A DNA stretch of 64,000 bases from an uncultured Chlorobiota bacterium. GTDB lineage: Bacteria; Bacteroidota; Ignavibacteria; UBA10030; UBA6906. Shown piece by piece: positions 46,941-55,339 of this stretch; the first letter of the stretch is position 1; every line of letters starts with the position of its first letter. The position numbers were made by a program, and so were the translations under genes. The notes beneath the pieces were generated by a model. That model had not been told where the DNA came from. It ran no database searches and saw only the letters and a list, made by a program, of their open reading frames with translations. The stretch is taken from contig CAADGV010000033.1 in NCBI GenBank assembly GCA_900696645.1, forward strand, positions 124,001 through 188,000. Reading direction: 5' to 3'.

Positions 46941-47414
46941 ATGAAGCTATACCTGCTCACACTTATTACGTCTTTTTGGCTTTGTGTTGCCTTTGCGCAG
47001 GTAAGCAGACACACTGTAGAGTCATTGAGCTGGATTTCGGGCAGTTGGGAAATGAACATAAGGGGACGAGTTGTTACCGAACACTGGATGAAGCCGTCCG
47101 GAGAAATGATGATGGGAACGAGCCATTCAGTGAACGATGGGAAGACGCATGAGTATGAGTTCATCCGGATTGTGAAGAATGATGCCGGGACAATCGAATA
47201 TATTGCCCGGCCATCAGGACAGGAGGGGGCAAGCTTTTCACTGATTGAGCTTGACGAACGAAAAGCAGTATTCGAGAATCTGCAACACAATTGTCCGCAA
47301 CGCATCATCTATAGAAGAATTTCTTCCGACTCTCTGATCGCCCGTATTGAAGGTGTCAGAGATGGCAAACTGAGAGGAATAGATTTTCCGTACCGCAAGA
47401 TTCCTTGTGACTGA
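46941..47414 (+). CDS. DUF6265 family secreted protein
   Basis: 157 residues. Signal peptide (about 1-20, LCVAFAQ) and a lipocalin-like beta pattern typical of DUF6265: SLSWISGSWEMNIRG, EHWMKPSGEMMMGTSHSV, YEFIRIVKNDAG, FENLQHNCPQRIIYRR. Members are periplasmic beta barrels of unknown ligand. The start ATG 46941 has GAGGAG upstream. Follows the EamA gene at 42 bp. Confidence 0.78.
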   Translation: MKLYLLTLITSFWLCVAFAQVSRHTVESLSWISGSWEMNIRGRVVTEHWMKPSGEMMMGTSHSVNDGKTHEYEFIRIVKNDAGTIEYIARPSGQEGASFSLIELDERKAVFENLQHNCPQRIIYRRISSDSLIARIEGVRDGKLRGIDFPYRKIPCD

Positions 47415-47699
47415 AGTGTTATCACAATGAACGAACACATCTGATTGAAGATTCGTTCAACTCACTTTGAAAAAAAAGGCGATGGTCTTTGCTGCCTCTG
47501 ATGGATGATTCCTCAGGGGCAGGTTTGCTATGATGCATGGATTCTTTGTGCATTCATCGTACACATTCAGTTCACAGTATGTCGTGAAGTTGTGCATCAT
47601 GAGCAATAATTGGAAACGGATTCGACAAAGAACTGACTTGCAGCTCATTGTGTAGTAACGAGTTATGGATGGAGGATGAAAAACAGTCTGTCAATACTG
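47415..47699. other. intergenic stretch with inverted repeats, no gene seen
   Basis: CTGCCTCTGA (47492-47501) pairs with TCAGGGGCAG (47513-47522) with one G-T pair; ATGATGCA (47530-47537) is mirrored by TGCATCAT (47593-47600). These could be protein-binding sites or folds upstream of the sigma-54 promoter at 47700. A minus-strand frame at 47457-47648 has no protein-like features. Confidence 0.4.
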
Positions 47700-47716
47700 C
47701 GGCACTCTATTTGCAT
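47700..47716 (+). promoter_or_regulatory. sigma-54 (-24/-12) promoter of the pilin-like cluster
   Basis: CGGCAC-N5-TTGCA: GG at 47701-47702 and GC at 47713-47714 with the obligatory 10-bp gap, and the -12 TTGCAT complete. Only the first base of TGGCAC differs. Predicted transcription start near 47726, 30 bp before the first gene. Confidence 0.68.
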
Positions 47717-47755
47717 ATAGCACAGGTAAGCAAAAACAAATAAAGTGTATCAGGC

Positions 47756-48280
47756 ATGAGTACGGGACAGACAATTCTGACGATGGGGGCATTCATGCTA
47801 CTCACGACGATTCTGCTCAACTTCTATTCCGTGTTGGCAAAGTCCAGCGATATTGTAGAGAGTGGCCAGGATGGCATTCTCGCAACAACGCTTGCTGTAT
47901 CGTACACGGAAATTGCCCAGGGCCTTGCTTTCGATGAAATCACGGATACATCTGACGCTGCAATCGGGAACGCAAACCTGCTGACGACGTCGGCCAATCT
48001 TGGCCCGGATAACTATCTAGAAACAAGTCTTGAAACGTTCAACGACTTTGATGATTTCAACAACTTCTCGATAGAGAAAGAGGCATCGGGTACGAATCGC
48101 AGATTCAGAACCACGTTTAAGGTGTATTACGTTGATCCTACTAACGTGAACAATACTACCACAACGAGAACATTCACGAAACGAATGGATCTCACAACGT
48201 GGCGCACGTTTCCACCGGTAACCGGAAAAGTTGACACATTGCGAATGTCTGTTGTGCTTGGCTATTTTCATTTCGATTGA
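47756..48280 (+). CDS. pilin-like membrane protein, cluster gene 1 (PilV-like position)
   Basis: 174 residues. Hydrophobic from residue 7 (ILTMGAFMLLTTILLNFYSVLA), then an amphipathic helix (SSDIVESGQDGILATTLAVSYTEIAQGLAFDE) and a beta-rich C-terminal part. The order 'hydrophobic N-helix, polar helix, beta head' is that of type IV pilins and pseudopilins, but there is no Lys/Arg leader or G|F-x4-E peptidase site. First gene behind the sigma-54 promoter and 9 bp from the next. I recognise no family. Confidence 0.65.
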   Translation: MSTGQTILTMGAFMLLTTILLNFYSVLAKSSDIVESGQDGILATTLAVSYTEIAQGLAFDEITDTSDAAIGNANLLTTSANLGPDNYLETSLETFNDFDDFNNFSIEKEASGTNRRFRTTFKVYYVDPTNVNNTTTTRTFTKRMDLTTWRTFPPVTGKVDTLRMSVVLGYFHFD

Positions 48281-48289
48281 GAGGTACGA

Positions 48290-48907
48290 ATGGGAGCAAT
48301 GATTGACCTTATTGCCTCTACGCTGTTAGGGGGGGCTTTATTGCTTATCGTGTTAAACGCAAACGATATCGCGGTAGAAGCGCAAAGTATACACAGCGGT
48401 GACGTTCTTGTGCAGGAGATGCTCGTATCGACAGTTCGCCTGATTGAAGGCGAATTTCGGAATATGGGGTTCGGGGTTCCGGATGAAATGACGACGGTAT
48501 TGCACGCTGATACTTCACACATATCATTCTTGTGTGACCTGGGGCGTGATGGTGGTTTCATAGACACCGTGTCATACTACATCGGGCCGACGAGCGAGTT
48601 GCTGAGAACCCAAAATGAACTCGACCGCTATTTATATCGGAAAATCAACACGGAAGAACCCTTGAAGGTGGGTGTTGTGACCATCTTTGATTTGAGATAT
48701 TCAGCGCGATCCGGTGAAGAATTACCGACACCTGTGCCAAGCGACAGGAAGTCGGAGATATATGTAGTTGAGGTAACGGTAGAAGTACAGAATCCCTACG
48801 CAATCAGCAAGAGGGAAGCGGAAATCAATCCCGGTGAAAGAACGGCGCACTTTTCGAGTGCATTGTGGCAGCAGACGCGACTCGCATCACAAAATTCACG
48901 ACGTTGA
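48290..48907 (+). CDS. PilW-like pilin-related protein, cluster gene 2
   Basis: 205 residues. Hydrophobic N-helix near residues 5-22 (DLIASTLLGGALLLIVLNA) followed by a helix, EAQSIHSGDVLVQEMLVSTVRLIEGEFRNMGFGVPDE, which has the 'LxxDLRxxGFG' type of pattern seen in minor pilin PilW and GspJ. Then a beta-rich head. No prepilin leader or cleavage site. GAGAGG lies just upstream of ATG 48290. Distant similarity to PilW is my inference; role in envelope or pilus tip is possible. Confidence 0.65.
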   Translation: MGAMIDLIASTLLGGALLLIVLNANDIAVEAQSIHSGDVLVQEMLVSTVRLIEGEFRNMGFGVPDEMTTVLHADTSHISFLCDLGRDGGFIDTVSYYIGPTSELLRTQNELDRYLYRKINTEEPLKVGVVTIFDLRYSARSGEELPTPVPSDRKSEIYVVEVTVEVQNPYAISKREAEINPGERTAHFSSALWQQTRLASQNSRR

Positions 48908-48925
48908 CGCAAGCAAGGAGGAGGA

Positions 48926-50209
48926 ATGGTAGGTAAAGCATCTCTTATTGTTGTGATGGGCTTTGGATCGATTCTCGGGTATATTGCTCTGAACCTGAAT
49001 CGATCTGCGACAAATGCAGTCGGCAATATGTCGACATACTATGAAGCAACAGCTTCTCACAACATCGCTCTGGCCGGAGCCAATGTCGGCCTGGCAAAGT
49101 TCTACACGGATACAACATGGTTCGGCACAATCTCGCAGAATCTTTCGAGTACGATGGGAGGCAGCTTCACTGTCACCAATACCGATATCGGTGGAAACAA
49201 AGTGCGGCTGAGAAGCATCTCCACCTACGTAATTCCTCCCCCGAACGCCGAAACACTCCGAGATACTGTCGAAGTCTACTTCGACAAAACACGATACAAC
49301 AGTTTCTCCATGTTTGCCTGGATGACACAGTTCGAGGGAAATGTTTTTTGGATTACCGGTGATACGGTATGGGGGCGGATTCATTCCAATGGGAATCTTC
49401 ACGTCAATGGACGACCGACATTTTATGAAAAGGTGACAACCTCAAAGGCATTCAATCCAAAGCCGGGGACGGGAACTAACAAAGCGATATTCAAAAAGGG
49501 ATACGAAACAGGAGTTGCGCCCATTGATTTTCCGGACGACCTTACGGCAGTGATAGATGCCTCGACATCGGGCGGGGTAAGGTATACCGAAAGAATTTTC
49601 GTCGATTTGGTGCCGGGTACATCCGCGAACAACGACGGCATTGCAGTCATCAGACGCACACCGTCAGATCCATCTCCCGACACTATTGCATTAAGCAATC
49701 CGGCGTTCAACGGGGTTATCCTCTCGACCGACACGGTACGGGTCAAGGGAACGCTTGATGGTCGGCTCACAATCGCCTCCCTTAGAGATCTGTATATCGA
49801 CGACAATGTTCGATACGAGCAGAATCCGAGAACAATACCGAACAGCGATGACTTGCTGGGTCTTGTTGCAGAGAAAAACATCATTGTAGCAACCAATCCT
49901 GCAAACAATACGCATTGTGAGATTGACGCATGTGTGTTTTCTCGCGACGGTTCGTTCGTGGCTGAAAAGTACAATACTCGCCCGGTAAGCGGGGAATTGC
50001 GCTTCTACGGCTCGATTGTGCAGGATACAAGAGGGCCGGTCGGTACATTCTCCGGCTCCAATATCATCAGCGGGTTCTCCAAGCGGTACCGCTATGATGA
50101 TCGGCTTTCGAATCCCGCGTTTCGTCCTCCGTACTATCCCGGCTTCTATGTCAAGACCTATGCCATCACTAATTGGTGGGAGAGCTTCCGTGTGCCTGAA
50201 ATAAGGTAG
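48926..50209 (+). CDS. PilX-like large pilin-related protein, cluster gene 3
   Basis: 427 residues. N-helix (SLIVVMGFGSILGYIALNL, about 5-24) then a polar helix (ATNAVGNMSTYYEATASHNIALAGANVGLAKFY) of the PilX/GspK 'AxxAAEAGLxxA' kind, then a large beta-rich ectodomain (about 60-427) with FAWMTQFEGNVFWITGDTVWGRIHSNGNLHVNG, which looks like the DUF4900-type polymer-binding fold. No prepilin leader. AAGGAGGAGG precedes ATG 48926 and the gene starts 18 bp after gene 2. Ectodomain function unknown. Confidence 0.68.
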   Translation: MVGKASLIVVMGFGSILGYIALNLNRSATNAVGNMSTYYEATASHNIALAGANVGLAKFYTDTTWFGTISQNLSSTMGGSFTVTNTDIGGNKVRLRSISTYVIPPPNAETLRDTVEVYFDKTRYNSFSMFAWMTQFEGNVFWITGDTVWGRIHSNGNLHVNGRPTFYEKVTTSKAFNPKPGTGTNKAIFKKGYETGVAPIDFPDDLTAVIDASTSGGVRYTERIFVDLVPGTSANNDGIAVIRRTPSDPSPDTIALSNPAFNGVILSTDTVRVKGTLDGRLTIASLRDLYIDDNVRYEQNPRTIPNSDDLLGLVAEKNIIVATNPANNTHCEIDACVFSRDGSFVAEKYNTRPVSGELRFYGSIVQDTRGPVGTFSGSNIISGFSKRYRYDDRLSNPAFRPPYYPGFYVKTYAITNWWESFRVPEIR

Positions 50210-50233
50210 TCACCAAAGAATCGGAAGTTAGAG

Positions 50234-50262
50234 TTGCAAATGTTCCGGCGGTTCGATATTCT
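50234..50262 (+). promoter_or_regulatory. candidate sigma-70-type promoter of the DUF2277 gene
   Basis: TTGCAA (50234-50239), 17-bp spacer, TATTCT (50257-50262); start codon 50 bp downstream. Moderate match. Confidence 0.4.
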
Positions 50263-50312
50263 GTGTACAGAAAGTTCTTGTACCAGAATCATTCTTCAAC
50301 ACCGGGACGCCT

Positions 50313-50579
50313 ATGTGCCGTAATATCAAAATCCTCTTCAACTTCGACCCTCCGGCCACCAATAAAGAAGTCGAAGCGGCTTCTCTGCAATTCGTCCGCA
50401 AGTTGAGCGGCTTTAACAAGCCATCGGCGGCAAACCGACTGGCCTTCGAACGAGCCGTTACAGATATTGCAAAAGTAGCACGCAAGCTTCTTGATTCCCT
50501 CGAAACACAGTCGCCACCGCGCAACAGGGAAGTGGAAGCGGAAAAAGCTCGCAAGCGTGCCGCGATCCGGTTCGGATGA
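50313..50579 (+). CDS. DUF2277 family protein
   Basis: 88 residues. The whole sequence matches the family pattern: MCRNIKILFNFDPPATNKEVEAA, QFVRKLSGFNKPSAANRLAFERAV, then LLDSLETQSPPRNREVEAEKARKRAAIRFG. Small cytoplasmic protein of unknown role found across many bacteria. The conserved MCRNIK N-terminus fixes the ATG at 50313. Lies 50 bp upstream of dusB on the same strand. Confidence 0.9.
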   Translation: MCRNIKILFNFDPPATNKEVEAASLQFVRKLSGFNKPSAANRLAFERAVTDIAKVARKLLDSLETQSPPRNREVEAEKARKRAAIRFG

Positions 50580-50629
50580 TGCTATTCTCTTCTGTATGAA
50601 CTCATTTCCGTTTTTCCTATCTTAGCCTC

Positions 50630-51619
50630 ATGAAAATCGGAAATATCGAAATCGACAAGGGCATCCTTCTTGCACCGATGGAGGACGTTACGGATTTGCC
50701 GTTCAGAGTCATCTGTAAGCGGCTGGGTGCGGATATTGTCTATACCGAGTTTGTGAATTCCGAGGGTCTTGTCCGCAACACGGAGAAGACGAAGAAGAAA
50801 ATGTTCTTTTGGGAAGAAGAACGTCCGTTTGGAATTCAAATTTATGGCGGGGAACCCTCTTCAATGAACGGGGCTGCTCAACTGGCGGAAAGCTTCTCAC
50901 CCGACATTATTGATATCAACTGCGGCTGCTGGGTGAAGGATGTTGCGATGCGTGGAGCAGGAGCTGGGCTGTTGCGCGATCTTCCCAAAATGGAGAAGAT
51001 TGCCTCAACAGTTGTCAATGCGGTCAAAACTCCGGTAACACTGAAGACACGTCTCGGCTGGGACAAGAACAACATCAGGATTGTTGATGTGGCGAGAATG
51101 TGTGAGGCCGTCGGCATCAGGGCGCTTGCTGTCCATTGCCGGACACGCGATCAGGGGCACAAAGGCGAGGTTGACTATAGCTGGATTCCGAAGATCAAGG
51201 AAGCTGTTTCTATTCCGATTATCGTGAATGGAGATATTGTTTCTCCGCAGAATGTGAAGAACGTGTTTGATGCAACGGGTTGCGATGCTGTCATGATCGG
51301 TCGGGGGGCTGTGCTTAATCCGTGGATCTTTCGCCAGGCCAAACACTTCATGGCAACCGGAGAGATACTGCCGGAACCAACGATTGAAGAACGTGTGAAC
51401 CTGTTGCGTGAACATCTGAAACTCTCGGTGGAGTTCAAGGGCGAGCGGGCCGGCGTTATCGAACTTCGAAAACACTACTCCGGCTTTTTGCGCGGTATGC
51501 CGCATGTCTCAAAGGTAAGAATGGAACTCATGCAGTTCACCGAAGCCGGGCCGATTCTTGACCATCTCACAAAATTTTTGGAACTCTATTCTCCGTCGCC
51601 CGAAGCAATCGCCGTTTAG
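50630..51619 (+). CDS. dusB: tRNA-dihydrouridine synthase (DusB-type)
   Basis: 329 residues. FMN-dependent reduction of uridine in tRNA. LAPMEDVTDLPFR, QIYGGEP, the catalytic-cysteine loop DINCGCWVKDVAMRGAGAGLL, KTRLGW, AVHCRTRDQGHKG, IPIIVNGDI and MIGRGAVLNPWIF are present. In the loop the usual NxGCP is GCW: the catalytic Cys stays but the following Pro is Trp. The specific uridines modified are not assigned. 50 bp from the DUF2277 gene; polX follows 16 bp later. Confidence 0.9.
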   Translation: MKIGNIEIDKGILLAPMEDVTDLPFRVICKRLGADIVYTEFVNSEGLVRNTEKTKKKMFFWEEERPFGIQIYGGEPSSMNGAAQLAESFSPDIIDINCGCWVKDVAMRGAGAGLLRDLPKMEKIASTVVNAVKTPVTLKTRLGWDKNNIRIVDVARMCEAVGIRALAVHCRTRDQGHKGEVDYSWIPKIKEAVSIPIIVNGDIVSPQNVKNVFDATGCDAVMIGRGAVLNPWIFRQAKHFMATGEILPEPTIEERVNLLREHLKLSVEFKGERAGVIELRKHYSGFLRGMPHVSKVRMELMQFTEAGPILDHLTKFLELYSPSPEAIAV

Positions 51620-51635
51620 CTGAACCTTCAATTGT

Positions 51636-53393
51636 ATGCCGCTCGATAAGAAAACTATCGTTTCAATCCTCGATGAAATGGGAACCCTTCTTGAATTGCA
51701 GGGAGCAAATCCGTTCAAATCCCGTGCATTTCATAATGCATCCCGCGCACTCGAAGGCACTTCCGACGACCTGCATGATCTGGTCGCTTCAGGCGGGATT
51801 CGGGAGATTCCGGGGGTTGGGGAGAGCATAGCCAAGATTGTTTCTGATCTCGTGACAAAGGATCGGTCGACCGATTATGAAGAGCTAAAGAAATCCTTTC
51901 CACCCGGTGTACCCGACATGCTGAGGATTTCCGGTCTCGGCCCGAAGAAGGTGAAGATCTTGTTTGACACAATGAAGATCACGTCACTCGACGAATTGGA
52001 AGAAGCGGCAAGAGCCAACAGACTTGCCGACCTTGCCGGCTTTGGTGTGAAGACGGAGCAGAATATTCTCAAAGGTATAGAAGCCCTGCGCGTCCGAAGT
52101 GACAAGCATTTATACCCCGCGGCATTCATTCCGGCGAATGCGATTCTTCATCACCTCAAGAAGCAGAAGGGTGTCGTGCGAGCTGAAATAGCCGGTAGCC
52201 TGCGTCGGAAGAAAGAGGTGATAGGTGATATCGACATCGTGGTCAGTGCGAAGGATTCTCAGCGTTCGGCCATAATGGATGCATTTGTTTCTCATCCCGA
52301 GGTTCAGACGGTGGTTGGGAAGGGTGAGACAAAATCGAGCGTTGTGTTGAAGGCGGGCATCAATTGCGATTTGCGGATTGTTGATGAAAGTGAATTCCCA
52401 TTTGCGCTGAATTACTTCACAGGAAGCAAAGAGCATAACGTCGAAATGCGCACACGCGCGAAGAAATTCGGCTGGAGCCTCAATGAATACGGATTCTCGG
52501 AAATCGGCGCAGAGACAAAACGCGGGAAAGCAAAGAAGGTTGTTCGATGCAAGGACGAATCTGATTTGTACAAAGCCCTTACACTTGCCTATATTCCGCC
52601 GGAAATCAGGGAAGGCGGGAGCGAATTCGATGCAGCGGAGAGAGATGCGCTTCCGGATCTTATTGAAGAGCAGGATATCCGCGGCACGTTTCATTGCCAC
52701 ACAACATACAGTGACGGCGTCAATTCGCTTGAACAAATGGCAACGGCTGCAAAGAACTTGGGTTGGGAGTATCTGGGAATTGCTGATCACAGCAAGGTTG
52801 CCGCATACGCAGGAGGTTTGGGTGAAGAAAAGGTGAAAGCCCAGTTCAAGGAGATCGATGAACTCAACAAGAAACTCAAGGGATTTCGAATCATCAAAGG
52901 GACGGAATGCGACATTCTGCCGAACGGTGATTTGGATTGGTCGGAGAAAATGCTGAGCTCCTTCGAATATGTAGTCGCCTCGGTACACAGCAGCTTCAAG
53001 AATGACGAAAAGGAGATGACGAAACGAATCCTCAAGGCATTGAAAAGCAAGCACGTGACAATGCTCGGCCATCCGACCGGACGATTGCTGTTATCGCGGG
53101 AGGGTTACCCGGTTAACATGATAGAAATCATCAACTGCGCGGCAGATTACGGCAAGGTAATCGAAATCAATTCCCATCCGACAAGGCTTGATCTGGATTG
53201 GCGACTTGTGAAGTATGCAAAAGAGAAGGGTGTGATGATTGCAATTAATCCGGATGCCCACAACATCGAAGGACTGCGGGATGTTTTCTATGGAGTCGGG
53301 ATTGCCCGGAAAGGTTGGCTGGAGAAGAAGGATGTATTGAATACCCGGTCCCTGAAGGATATGCTCAAGTTGCTGAATATTTCCGGAACGTGA
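51636..53393 (+). CDS. polX: family X DNA polymerase with PHP exonuclease domain
   Basis: 585 residues. N-terminal helix-hairpin-helix region (GVGESIAKIVSDL, GLGPKKVKILFDT), the nucleotidyltransferase domain with SLRRKKEVIGDIDIVVS (catalytic Asp pair) and later aspartate in CDLRIVD, then a C-terminal PHP domain (about 335-575) starting GTFHCHTTYSDG with later HSKVAAYAGG, VASVHSSF, LGHPTGRLL and NPDAHN. Base-excision repair gap filling plus 3'-5' exonuclease. Full length, no damage. Confidence 0.94.
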   Translation: MPLDKKTIVSILDEMGTLLELQGANPFKSRAFHNASRALEGTSDDLHDLVASGGIREIPGVGESIAKIVSDLVTKDRSTDYEELKKSFPPGVPDMLRISGLGPKKVKILFDTMKITSLDELEEAARANRLADLAGFGVKTEQNILKGIEALRVRSDKHLYPAAFIPANAILHHLKKQKGVVRAEIAGSLRRKKEVIGDIDIVVSAKDSQRSAIMDAFVSHPEVQTVVGKGETKSSVVLKAGINCDLRIVDESEFPFALNYFTGSKEHNVEMRTRAKKFGWSLNEYGFSEIGAETKRGKAKKVVRCKDESDLYKALTLAYIPPEIREGGSEFDAAERDALPDLIEEQDIRGTFHCHTTYSDGVNSLEQMATAAKNLGWEYLGIADHSKVAAYAGGLGEEKVKAQFKEIDELNKKLKGFRIIKGTECDILPNGDLDWSEKMLSSFEYVVASVHSSFKNDEKEMTKRILKALKSKHVTMLGHPTGRLLLSREGYPVNMIEIINCAADYGKVIEINSHPTRLDLDWRLVKYAKEKGVMIAINPDAHNIEGLRDVFYGVGIARKGWLEKKDVLNTRSLKDMLKLLNISGT

Positions 53394-53394
53394 A

Positions 53395-53682
53395 ATGCCG
53401 ACCGTTGTCTTTATTCCTTTTAAGAAAGCAAGACAGATTCAAGCGGGTGCAACCATTCTTGCCGCTGCAAATCAGGCCGATGTACCCATCGGACAATCGT
53501 GCAGCGGTGACGGCATTTGCGGATGGTGCAAAGTCACGGTTGTTTCCGGTGCCGAGAATCTCGCGCCGCCCACGAAGCTCGAAGCGAAATTGATTGAGGA
53601 GAAGTTGTTCGAACGAAACGAAAGAGCTGCGTGCTTGGCTGTTGTGCGTGGCGATGTTGCAATCACAACTTCATACTGGTAG
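53395..53682 (+). CDS. plant/vertebrate-type [2Fe-2S] ferredoxin
   Basis: 95 residues. Cysteines C36, C42, C45 and C80 (C-x5-C-x2-C-x34-C) are the [2Fe-2S] ligands in QSCSGDGICGWCKV and RAACLAV. Electron carrier for reductases; no partner is adjacent. Its start lies 1 bp after the polX stop, and the next small membrane gene starts right at its own stop, so it is cotranscribed with both. Confidence 0.9.
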   Translation: MPTVVFIPFKKARQIQAGATILAAANQADVPIGQSCSGDGICGWCKVTVVSGAENLAPPTKLEAKLIEEKLFERNERAACLAVVRGDVAITTSYW

Positions 53683-53856
53683 ATGATTATGAAACGATAT
53701 TGGCTTGGGATTCTTCTGATAGCCCTTGGTACCATCTTCCTTCTGGATAGCTTGGGGGTTATGGCATTCAGATCTCTGATGCGTCACTTCTGGCCCGTTC
53801 TTCTGATTCTGGTCGGGATTGGCATCCTTTTGAAGGACCGGAAATCACAGTCGTAA
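53683..53856 (+). CDS. small membrane protein, LiaI/DUF5668-like
   Basis: 57 residues, two hydrophobic segments (YWLGILLIALGTIFLLDSLGV and WPVLLILVGIGILL) separated by a short polar loop, ending in KDRKSQS. The YWxGxLLIxxGxxFLLDxLG...FWPxLLIxxGxxxL pattern is that of the LiaI-LiaF-like transmembrane region (DUF5668). It starts immediately after the ferredoxin stop (TAG-ATG); ATG 53689 is an alternative start. Cotranscribed between two iron-sulfur genes; function unknown. Confidence 0.72.
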   Translation: MIMKRYWLGILLIALGTIFLLDSLGVMAFRSLMRHFWPVLLILVGIGILLKDRKSQS

Positions 53857-53893
53857 TCAAAACACAATCTCCACTAACTCCCACAATCAGACA

Positions 53894-54253
53894 ATGCCAC
53901 GTTATCAACGCCATATCTTTGTTTGCATAAACGAACGGGAACCGGGACATCCCAAAGGTTGCTGTCTGGAGAAAGGCTCTGCAGAAGTACGCGACAAGAT
54001 CAAGGATGAACTGAAAAAACGAGGCCTCGCGCCGATTGTGCGCGCAAATAATGCAGGCTGTCTCGATGCCTGCGAATTCGGGGTAACCCTGGTAATCTAT
54101 CCGGAAGGAATCTGGTACGGAGGAGTGAAGAAGGAGGATGTCGAAGAGATTATCGATCGCACAATTGTCAATGGCGAGGTCGTTCAACGTCTCCTGATTC
54201 CCAATGCTCGGTATGCGCCGGATTCATTGCAGTATACGAAGGTTCAAGAGTAA
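53894..54253 (+). CDS. thioredoxin-fold [2Fe-2S] ferredoxin
   Basis: 119 residues. C11, C23/C24, C56 and C60 in FVCINERE, GCCLEKG and AGCLDACEFG match the thioredoxin-like [2Fe-2S] ferredoxin family (Hox-NuoE-like), normally ligated by C-x(11-12)-C and C-x3-C. Ends with YAPDSLQYTKVQE. Likely electron carrier. It starts 37 bp after the small membrane gene and precedes nth by 5 bp. Confidence 0.85.
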   Translation: MPRYQRHIFVCINEREPGHPKGCCLEKGSAEVRDKIKDELKKRGLAPIVRANNAGCLDACEFGVTLVIYPEGIWYGGVKKEDVEEIIDRTIVNGEVVQRLLIPNARYAPDSLQYTKVQE

Positions 54254-54258
54254 GTGAT

Positions 54259-54936
54259 ATGCCAACGAAGCGTAAGCGAAGGCCCACGTTCGAAGATTCG
54301 ACGACAAAGAGGCAGCGGGCACAACACATCTTCAGACTTCTGAAGAAAGAGTTTCCTCATCCTATCACTGCACTCCATCATGAGAATGCATTCCAGCTTC
54401 TGATTGCCACAATTCTCTCCGCTCAATGCACAGATGAACGGGTGAACATGGTGACGCCCGGACTGTTCAAGAAATATAGAACTCCACAAGCATTTGCGGC
54501 CGCACATCCGGCCGAACTTGAGCAAGACATACGCTCAACAGGTTTCTATCGGATGAAAACGAAGAGCATTATAGGGTGCAGCAAAGGTATTGTGGATCGA
54601 TACGGGGGAGAAGTGCCTGTAAAGTTGGAAGAATTAGTAACACTGCCCGGGGTGGGCCGTAAGACTGCCAATGTTGTGCTCGGGCAGGCGTTCGGAATTC
54701 CATCAGGTGTGGTTGTCGACACTCACGTGCACAGGCTTTCGCGCCGCCTTGGCTTCACGGATCAGGATACGCCTGAAAAAATTGAAGCAGACCTGACAGA
54801 ATTGTTCCCGAAGAAGCAATGGATTGATCTTGGAACAGTTCTGATTCTTCACGGAAGGAAAACGTGCATAGCGCGGGTGCCGCGCTGTGAAAACTGCTTG
54901 GTGAGTCACCTCTGCCCGTCTGCCGGACTTTCATAA
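54259..54936 (+). CDS. nth: endonuclease III
   Basis: 225 residues. DNA glycosylase/AP lyase for oxidised pyrimidines. Helix-hairpin-helix LPGVGRKTA with catalytic K135, D154 in VVDTHVHRL, and the four cluster cysteines C203, C210, C213, C219 (C-x6-C-x2-C-x5-C) for [4Fe-4S]. Start ATG 54259 is 5 bp after the ferredoxin gene. Confidence 0.95.
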   Translation: MPTKRKRRPTFEDSTTKRQRAQHIFRLLKKEFPHPITALHHENAFQLLIATILSAQCTDERVNMVTPGLFKKYRTPQAFAAAHPAELEQDIRSTGFYRMKTKSIIGCSKGIVDRYGGEVPVKLEELVTLPGVGRKTANVVLGQAFGIPSGVVVDTHVHRLSRRLGFTDQDTPEKIEADLTELFPKKQWIDLGTVLILHGRKTCIARVPRCENCLVSHLCPSAGLS

Positions 54937-54964
54937 ACTGAGGGTGTTTCCCAAGCTGAAAGAT

Positions 54965-55177
54965 CTACGCCTGCGAAGACTCCTTTTCCCGCACCGGGAG
55001 CGGATAACTTGCATCGGCAACCGGTGCCGATCCTGATTTCTGTACGGCACGAATGGCCGTCAGGCAATTTTCCTTTGATCTGAACAAGACTCCGGAGATA
55101 GCGATAAGCTTGCCTGCATTGGTGCGAAGCTCCCATTTCCACTGAGTGCTTGCTTCATGAAGGAGATGATAAACCAT
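54965..55177 (-). CDS. DUF1508 / UPF0339 family protein (YegP-like)
   Basis: 70 residues. One copy of the ~50-residue DUF1508 repeat (WKWELRTNAGKLIAISGVLFRSKENCLTAIRAVQKS). E. coli YegP has two copies and several homologues are small. ATG 55177 is set by GGAGGTTCCG directly upstream. Convergent with nth. Function uncharacterised. Confidence 0.82.
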   Translation of the reverse strand: MVYHLLHEASTQWKWELRTNAGKLIAISGVLFRSKENCLTAIRAVQKSGSAPVADASYPLPVREKESSQA

Positions 55178-55339
55178 CGGAACCTCCGTATTTGTCAAAG
55201 AGCGGTTCGTGATTTTGCCATTCCCCACCCCCACGGGTAAGATGCGCGCAAAATGTTACGAAAGTCAATGGAAGAAGTCAAGAGCCAACAGGAATTGGGA
55301 GGAATTTCACGTTTTGCTGGATCGTGGGACGAGGCAGAT

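Noticed and set aside
47457-47648. minus-strand frame of 63 codons
   Set aside because: No ribosome-binding site, no recognisable pattern; lies in a gap with palindromes.
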